NCBI GenBank assembly: GCA_000739515.1
Contig: DF820460.1
Span: 272,037 to 309,922 of the forward strand
Direction of reading: 5' to 3'
Length of the DNA stretch: 37,886 bases
Source of the DNA: Candidatus Moduliflexus flocculans
GTDB taxonomy: Bacteria; Moduliflexota; Moduliflexia; Moduliflexales; Moduliflexaceae
Part shown: in pieces, positions 32,996 to 37,886 of the stretch
Position numbering within the stretch: the first letter of the stretch is position 1
Layout: the number at the start of each line of letters is the position of its first letter
Made by a program: the position numbers and the translations under genes
The notes under the pieces: model-generated
Told to the model about the DNA's origin: nothing
The model's input: the letters and a program-made list of their open reading frames with translations, nothing else
Databases searched by the model: none

Positions 32996-34147
32996 TTATT
33001 TACTGCCTCCGCCTGCCGCAGGCGGCTTCGGAGCAGCGGCTGTCGAGCCAGGGCGCGCGGCTGAAATCGGCTTTTTCCCCGGGAATTTTTGCTGGAAATC
33101 CTTGAAAAGGTCTGGGTTCATCGTTTTCGACATGGCTTCTTCCATCGTAATGACCCGCTTCATCACTAAATCAACCAGAATTTGATCCATGGTCTGCATG
33201 CCGTACTGGCTTCCGGTCTGCATGACGGAGGGAATCTGGTGGATTTTCGCTTCGCGAATCAGGTTACGCACCGCCGGAATGCCGATCATGATTTCCAGGG
33301 CGGCGACGCGGCCAGAGCCATCCGCTTTTTTGCAGAGCGCCTGCGACACAACGGCTCGCAGCGATTCTGAGAGGCCCGCGCGGACTTTGTTTTGCTCATT
33401 GGCCGGAAACACGTCAATAATACGGTCAATTGTTTTCGGGGCGCTGCTGGTGTGCAATGTGCCAAAGACTAAGTGGCCGGTTTCTGCGGCTGTTAACGCA
33501 AGGGAAATGGTTTCAAGGTCGCGCATTTCGCCGACGAGAATAATATCCGGGTCTTGTCGCAATGCGCCGCGCAGCGCGCGAGCGAAACTGTGGGTATCCG
33601 GGCCGACTTCACGCTGATTGACGAGGCAGTTCTGAGATTTATGCACGAATTCTACAGGGTCTTCGATGGTGAGGATATGACCGAAGTCTTCTTTGTTCAC
33701 CAAATCCACCATCGCCGCCAATGTGGTAGATTTGCCGCTGCCGGTCGGTCCGGTCACAAGCACTAACCCTTTGCTCGCTTTAGAAACCTGTTTCAAGACC
33801 GGAGGCAGCCCTAATTGCTCGAAGGTGAGAATTTTCGTCGGAATTTGTCGAAAGACTGCGCTTTCGCCGCGTCGCTGAATGAATGCATTCACGCGGAATC
33901 GCGCCACGCCGCCGGGTAATTCGATCGAAAAATCGGATTCCAGTTCCTCCGTAAATTTTTTCTGCTGATTGTCGTTCATAATATCAAAGATCATCTTATG
34001 AACTTCTTCTTTTTCGACGGCGGGCACGTTTAATTTTTTCATGCTGCCATGCACGCGAAACATCGGCGGCTCGCCGGAACTGAGATGCACGTCGGACGCC
34101 CCTTGTTTAACTGCAAATTCCAATAGCTGCAACACATCCATTCCCAT
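32996..34147 (-). CDS. pilT: Type IV pilus retraction ATPase PilT
   Basis: A 383-residue hexameric motor that depolymerises type IV pili and powers twitching. The N-terminal domain has GASDVHLSSGEPPMFRVHGS. Walker A is GPTGSGKST (133-141), then the Asp box ILTIEDPVEFVH, Walker B IILVGEMRDLETI and the His box FGTLHTSSAPKTID. The retraction motif AIRNLIRE appears as AVRNLIREAKIHQIPSVMQT, typical of true PilT. The tail is Pro/Ala/Gly-rich. AAAGGAG lies 7 nt upstream. No pilin or pilus assembly gene is in the window. Confidence 0.94.
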   Translation of the reverse strand: MGMDVLQLLEFAVKQGASDVHLSSGEPPMFRVHGSMKKLNVPAVEKEEVHKMIFDIMNDNQQKKFTEELESDFSIELPGGVARFRVNAFIQRRGESAVFRQIPTKILTFEQLGLPPVLKQVSKASKGLVLVTGPTGSGKSTTLAAMVDLVNKEDFGHILTIEDPVEFVHKSQNCLVNQREVGPDTHSFARALRGALRQDPDIILVGEMRDLETISLALTAAETGHLVFGTLHTSSAPKTIDRIIDVFPANEQNKVRAGLSESLRAVVSQALCKKADGSGRVAALEIMIGIPAVRNLIREAKIHQIPSVMQTGSQYGMQTMDQILVDLVMKRVITMEEAMSKTMNPDLFKDFQQKFPGKKPISAARPGSTAAAPKPPAAGGGSK

Positions 34148-34248
34148 AATGCCACTCCTTTATCCATAAAACGGCATGAAAAACCCCACGCCCCATAAAT
34201 ACATTGACAAAAAATTTCTTGAAAAAACTTATTGTTATCAGTGGAAAG

Positions 34249-34959
34249 ATGTCAAGAGAAAAATCCGTGAAGAACCGAGACAACATCTTTCGTGTGATGA
34301 GAGCCTCTTTATTATCCAAAAGTTGCGCATGTTCAGAAATGATGTCGAACAATCTTGATGATGACCTGTTAGAGGCTGTTCGCCTCGGGGCGCCGTATGC
34401 CTATCGTTCCTGGGAACCTCAAGCGCCCTGCGTGGTGCTTGGGCGCGGAAACTCCGCCGAACAAGAAGCGCATGAAGACCGCTGTCAGAGAGACGGCGTG
34501 CCGATTCTGCGGCGGCGCGGCGGCGGCGGAACGGTCGTGCTGTCTCCCGGCGTATTGGTGGTATCGCTCGTCAAATTCGTCAAACATCCGTATCATTTCG
34601 CCGAATATTTTTTTCAGATTAACGGCATATTTATAGACGCGTTGCGTGACTGCGGCGTCGAACATCTGCATCAGCGCGGCATTTCCGATATTTGCCTCGG
34701 CGACCGCAAAATCGTCGGGTCTTCGATGTATCGCAGCAAATTGCTGCTTTTTTATACAGCGTCGCTTATGGTGGAGAATGATGTCACGCTATTGGATCGC
34801 TATCTCAAATATCCGTCGAAAGAGCCGGAATATCGGCGAGGTCGCCCACATCGCGAGTTTGTGGCGACGCTCGCCGCCGCGCATCCCGGCCTGACCGTCG
34901 CCGCCGTGCAGCCGACGATAGATCGGCTGTTTCTAGAGCGCATGCATGAAATCGAGTGA
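34249..34959 (+). CDS. Lipoate-protein ligase A-like protein (BPL/LplA/LipB fold)
   Basis: A protein of about 236 residues in the lipoate/biotin ligase fold. APCVVLGRGNSAEQE and ILRRRGGGGTVV match the family's ligand loop RRxxGGGxV. GDRKIVGSSMYRSK contains the conserved Lys that contacts the acyl group, as in LplA. It lacks the C-terminal accessory domain of E. coli LplA, so it may be a ligase needing a partner, an octanoyl transferase (LipM/LipL type) or a scavenging enzyme. The start is uncertain: the frame opens with TTG at 34204, but that codon is inside a TTGACA that could be a -35 box. I use the ATG at 34249; the ATG at 34297 is also possible. It is divergent from pilT. Confidence 0.7.
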   Translation: MSREKSVKNRDNIFRVMRASLLSKSCACSEMMSNNLDDDLLEAVRLGAPYAYRSWEPQAPCVVLGRGNSAEQEAHEDRCQRDGVPILRRRGGGGTVVLSPGVLVVSLVKFVKHPYHFAEYFFQINGIFIDALRDCGVEHLHQRGISDICLGDRKIVGSSMYRSKLLLFYTASLMVENDVTLLDRYLKYPSKEPEYRRGRPHREFVATLAAAHPGLTVAAVQPTIDRLFLERMHEIE

Positions 34960-35013
34960 ATAGAGTACTGATTGATCAGTGAAAATCAGTCCAATCAGTG
35001 TTTTATTACATCA

Positions 35014-36048
35014 ATGTCCATCCGCCGACAATTAGAAGAAAACGAACAGAAATTTCTATCGCCGAAAGCAACGCTGAGCGCCGCGACACGAGGGCGCAAA
35101 TCGCCAATTTCTCCCTGCGATTTTCGCACGGAGTTTCAACGCGACCGCGACCGCATTTTGTATTGTCGCGCCTTTTCGCGGTTAAGGCGTAAAACGCAAG
35201 TGCTGATTTCCCCGCGTGGCGATCATTACCGCACGCGTCTGACGCATACGCTGGAAGTGTCGCAAATCGCCCGCACCATCGCCAGATCGCTCCGATTGAA
35301 CGAAGACCTGACCGAAGCGATTGCGATGGGGCATGATCTCGGCCATTCGCCGTTCGGGCATACCGGCGAATACGCGCTGAATTCGATTCACCCCGCCGGT
35401 TTCTATCATTCGCGGCAAAGCGTCCGCCTCGTCGAATCGCTTGAGCGACAGGGCGAAGGGCTGAATCTGACCTACGAAGTGCGTGACGGCATTTTGAAAC
35501 ACAGCAAAAGCTACACCAAAATCATCGCCGACGACCCGAACGCCATGCCCGCCACGCTGGAAGGCCAGATCGTCCGAATCGCCGACAGCCTCGCGTACAT
35601 TAATCATGATATTGACGATGGCGTGCAGGTTGGAATCATTAAACTGGAAGAGATTCCGAAGCCGCTGATTGATGCGCTTGGTCGGACGGTTGGCGAGCGC
35701 GTCGGGCGCATGGTGGAGGATGTCATCGCCGAAACCACGCGCTTGAATCTCGAACACATCGCCATGAGCGCGGAACTGTTAGAGCCGACTGAGATGCTGC
35801 GAAAATATTTATTCGATAATTTTTATTTGACGCCGATGGTGAACCGCGAAACCGATAAATCAAAGCGGATTGTCACGGAACTGTATGAATATTTTCTCAA
35901 AAATCCTGACCAGATGGATGTCAAACTTTTCGATTTACTGCCAAATGGGGATTTGCCGCAGCTTGTCTGCGATTATCTCGCCTGCATGACCGATGACATG
36001 GCATTAGAAACCTATATTCAGGTGTTTGTTCCTCGAAGAATCGCGTAA
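35014..36048 (+). CDS. dGTPase-like HD-domain deoxynucleotide triphosphohydrolase
   Basis: A 344-residue HD-domain protein of the Dgt family, which cleaves dNTPs to nucleoside and triphosphate and so limits the dNTP pool. The start region ISPCDFRTEFQRDRDRILYC and AFSRLRRKTQV are family signatures. Metal ligands are His 78 (RLTHTLEVSQIA), His 107-Asp 108 (MGHDLGHSPFGHTGE) and the Asp in IVRIADSLAYINHDIDD. The short, self-contained length fits the type-2 bacterial dGTPase-like subgroup rather than the longer E. coli Dgt. I use the ATG at 35014; a TTG at 34972 is in frame upstream, but neither has a clear Shine-Dalgarno. It follows the lipoate ligase-like gene by 54 bp. Confidence 0.92.
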   Translation: MSIRRQLEENEQKFLSPKATLSAATRGRKSPISPCDFRTEFQRDRDRILYCRAFSRLRRKTQVLISPRGDHYRTRLTHTLEVSQIARTIARSLRLNEDLTEAIAMGHDLGHSPFGHTGEYALNSIHPAGFYHSRQSVRLVESLERQGEGLNLTYEVRDGILKHSKSYTKIIADDPNAMPATLEGQIVRIADSLAYINHDIDDGVQVGIIKLEEIPKPLIDALGRTVGERVGRMVEDVIAETTRLNLEHIAMSAELLEPTEMLRKYLFDNFYLTPMVNRETDKSKRIVTELYEYFLKNPDQMDVKLFDLLPNGDLPQLVCDYLACMTDDMALETYIQVFVPRRIA

Positions 36049-36128
36049 ATGCAAGAAATTTATTGACAAAAATGTCAGGGTTTTTAAGGACTGCATAAAA
36101 TTTGAGATGTCGTTTTTTAGGCGATTTT

Positions 36129-36208
36129 CAGGAGTGCCAACGCTTGTTTTGGCGTGCGCATGATCAACGACACATTGTGACTCGCCAAAGCAAGCGTTGG
36201 CACTCCTG
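36129..36208. repeat. REPIN-like element upstream of the nucleoside/sugar ABC ATPase gene
   Basis: CAGGAGT then GCCAACGC-TT-GTTTTGGC on the left; on the right, read on the minus strand, CAGGAGT then GCCAACGC-TT-GCTTTGGC. The two units are 17 of 18 identical and separated by about 30 bases. It lies 80 bp after the dGTPase-like gene and 24 bp before the next start codon. A small dyad TGACA-AAAA-TGTCA precedes it at 36064-36077. Confidence 0.8.
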
Positions 36209-36231
36209 CTGAATGTTTAAGGATTTATCGT

Positions 36232-37797
36232 ATGCCTGCGTTAGTTGAAATGCGACAAATTGTGAAACGTTTTCCCGGCTTGCTCGCCAACGATCATGTG
36301 AATTTCGAGGCGAGAAAGGGAGAAATTCATGGACTGCTCGGCGAAAACGGCGCGGGAAAAACGACCTTGATGAATATTCTGTATGGCCTCTATCAGCAGG
36401 ACAGCGGCGAGGTTTTTTTCGAGCGCAAGCCTGTTGCCAACGAGACGCCGAAACATGCTTTAGACCTCGGCATCGGCATGGTGCATCAACATTTCCGCCT
36501 GATTCCGCGCCTGACCGTTCTGGAAAATATGATTCTCGGCCTGAAAGCAGAACGCCCGGCGCAGCAAGCTGATAAAGGCGTTTTCGCCTCATTTCGCAGT
36601 CACGTGCTTGAGCGCATTTTTCTGAATCGCAAAGACGCCGAACGTCAGATTCTCGAGCTTGGAGAGCAATTCGGCTTAAAAATTGAGCCGAATGCGAAGG
36701 TATGGGAACTCTCCGTCGGCGAGCAGCAGCGCGTGGAAATCTTAAAAGCGCTGTATCGCCATGCGAAATTGCTGATTCTCGACGAGCCGACCGCCGTCCT
36801 GACGCCGCAGGAAGTTGACCATTTATTCGAGATGTTGAACGGCATGGCGCAGCGCGGCTACACGATCATTTTTATCACGCACAAATTGAATGAGGTCATG
36901 AACGCCTGCCATCGCATTACCGTCTTGCGGCAGGGAAAAGAAGTGGCGACCGTTCGCTCGGCGGATGTCACCAAAAAAGAACTCGCCCGCATGATGGTGG
37001 GACGCGAAGTGCTGTTTCATGTTGAAAAGCCGTTTAAAAAGGCCGGGCGTGAGATTTTAAGCGTCTCCAATGTCTCCGTCTTAAATGATAAAGGTTTGAA
37101 CGCCGTGAACAACGTCTCATTTACTGTGCGGGAAGGCGAAATTTTCGGCATCGCCGGCGTCTCCGGCAATGGCCAGCGCGAATTGATCGAAGCGATCAAC
37201 GGCCTGCGGCGGGTCGAATCAGGCACAGTGGCGATTGATGGGCATGACATTACGAACGCCCACCCAAAAGAAGTTGTCCAGCGCGGCGTCGGCTATATTC
37301 CAGAAGACCGCATTCATGTCGGCCTCGCGACGCGACTGCCGATTCGCGAAAATCTGCTCTTGAAAAATCAAGCGTCGCCGCAATTCAATCAAGGCGGGAT
37401 GCTGAACCAGCAAGCCATCAGAGAGACTGCCGAACACTTGATTGCAGAATACGATGTTCGAACCCCATCGGTGGACATTCCGGTTGGAAATTTGTCTGGC
37501 GGCAATATTCAGAAAATTATTCTCGCCAGAGAAATTTCCCGTCACCCGAAACTGCTGATCGCCAGCCAGCCGACGCGCGGCCTGGATGTCGGCGCGATTG
37601 AATATGTGCAGACACTGCTGTTAGAACAGCGGCGGCAAGGAAAAGCTGTGATTCTCATCTCTGAGAATCTTGACGAGACCATGCACCTGAGCGACCGGAT
37701 CGCCGTGATGTATGAAGGCAAGATCGCGCGCATCGTGAATGCGAACGAGACGAATCGCCGCGAGATCGGCTTGCTGATGGCGGGCGGGCATGAGTAA
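36232..37797 (+). CDS. BMP-type nucleoside/simple-sugar ABC importer, double ATP-binding protein
   Basis: A 521-residue ATPase with two nucleotide-binding domains. Domain 1 has Walker A GLLGENGAGKTT, GMVHQHFRLIPRLTVLENMI, signature LSVGEQQRVEILKAL and Walker B LLILDEPTAVLTPQE. Domain 2 has a degenerate Walker A (GIAGVSGNGQRELIEA), signature LSGGNIQKIILAREI and LLIASQPTRGLDVGA. The VHQHFRLIPRLTVLEN sequence and the double layout point to the YufO/NupO-like family that serves BMP-type nucleoside or simple-sugar importers, rather than to RbsA. Such operons usually continue with two permeases and a lipoprotein, which would lie beyond the window. AAGGA lies 8 nt before the ATG. Confidence 0.92.
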   Translation: MPALVEMRQIVKRFPGLLANDHVNFEARKGEIHGLLGENGAGKTTLMNILYGLYQQDSGEVFFERKPVANETPKHALDLGIGMVHQHFRLIPRLTVLENMILGLKAERPAQQADKGVFASFRSHVLERIFLNRKDAERQILELGEQFGLKIEPNAKVWELSVGEQQRVEILKALYRHAKLLILDEPTAVLTPQEVDHLFEMLNGMAQRGYTIIFITHKLNEVMNACHRITVLRQGKEVATVRSADVTKKELARMMVGREVLFHVEKPFKKAGREILSVSNVSVLNDKGLNAVNNVSFTVREGEIFGIAGVSGNGQRELIEAINGLRRVESGTVAIDGHDITNAHPKEVVQRGVGYIPEDRIHVGLATRLPIRENLLLKNQASPQFNQGGMLNQQAIRETAEHLIAEYDVRTPSVDIPVGNLSGGNIQKIILAREISRHPKLLIASQPTRGLDVGAIEYVQTLLLEQRRQGKAVILISENLDETMHLSDRIAVMYEGKIARIVNANETNRREIGLLMAGGHE

Positions 37798-37825
37798 CTG
37801 ATGTTACGCAGCGCCGCCGACAATT

Positions 37826-37853
37826 CCCCTCCTGGGAGGGGCAAGGGGTGGGT
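37826..37853. repeat. CCCCTCCTGGGAGGGGCAAGGGGTGGG dispersed-repeat-like sequence
   Basis: CCCCTCC-TG-GGAGGGG makes a short perfect hairpin (37826-37841), followed by CAAGGGGTGGGTT. The string is of a type found widely as a dispersed element in environmental bacteria. It lies 28 bp after the ABC ATPase stop codon, and the window ends soon after. Confidence 0.55.
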
Positions 37854-37886
37854 TCGTCCGTGAGTGATTGCTCGTGTCAAGAACCC

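Noticed and set aside
34204..34248. TTG start for the lipoate ligase-like gene
   Set aside because: The TTG is inside TTGACA, a possible -35 box, and the added residues have no family counterpart. The -10 box is poor, so I do not list a promoter either.
37073..37180. Loss of Walker A Lys in the second domain of the nucleoside/sugar ABC ATPase as a defect
   Set aside because: A degenerate second ATP site is the norm in this double-domain importer family.

Overview
The window looks like chromosomal DNA of an uncultured, free-living Gram-negative bacterium of moderate G+C. The Gram-negative inference rests on a lipid A/LPS-type gene group (heptose-type nucleotidyltransferase, MsbA-like exporter, WaaP-like core kinase), Sec-type signal peptides and a pilT/pilU-like pair. 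The mix of a very long hybrid sensor kinase, a CHASE2 cyclase, ThyX and many dispersed palindromes would suit lineages such as the candidate phylum KSB3/Modulibacteria. That placement is only a guess from gene style. I saw no rRNA, tRNA, CRISPR array, phage or transposase gene.

Layout. 0.1-4.2 kb: a secreted GH3 glycosidase and an AraR-type GntR/LacI chimeric regulator, separated by three different palindromic repeats. 4.8-8.9 kb: a spermidine/putrescine-type ABC importer transcribed as potA-potB-potC-potD, with a stack of nested repeats between potA and potB. 9.4-11.2 kb: a membrane-anchored SNase-like protein and ThyX. 11.5-15.6 kb (+ strand): a zinc-ribbon protein, a RfaE2-like nucleotidyltransferase fused to a HAD domain that has lost its catalytic residues, an MsbA-like ABC exporter and a WaaP/Kdo-kinase-like protein, probably an LPS assembly group. 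15.8-17.3 kb: pirin and WrbA. 17.6-24.2 kb: a 1606-residue hybrid histidine kinase, then a protein whose C-terminal half looks like a very divergent polyprenyl-phosphate sugar transferase.

24.3-31.3 kb (- strand): a DUF4384-like secreted protein, a CHASE2 adenylate cyclase, DnaB helicase and two tandem CorC/TlyC-like proteins. 31.4-34.1 kb: pilT and a pilU-like paralogue with a duplicated N-terminal domain. 34.2-37.8 kb (+ strand): a lipoate ligase-like protein, a dGTPase-like HD hydrolase and the double ATPase of a BMP-type nucleoside/sugar importer.

The most striking non-coding feature is the density of dispersed inverted repeats, at least six families, in nearly every spacer. One family is built from half-units of AGGAG(T/C) followed by a hairpin with an 8-bp stem, a 2-nt loop and an 8-bp stem. 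The half-units are arranged as inverted pairs. The stem sequence differs between copies while the geometry is kept. This resembles REP/REPIN elements carrying a GGAG tag. In the potA-potB spacer four inverted repeats are nested one inside another. Start sites were chosen from visible Shine-Dalgarno sequences and signal peptides; where they differ from the longest reading frame, the reason is given.
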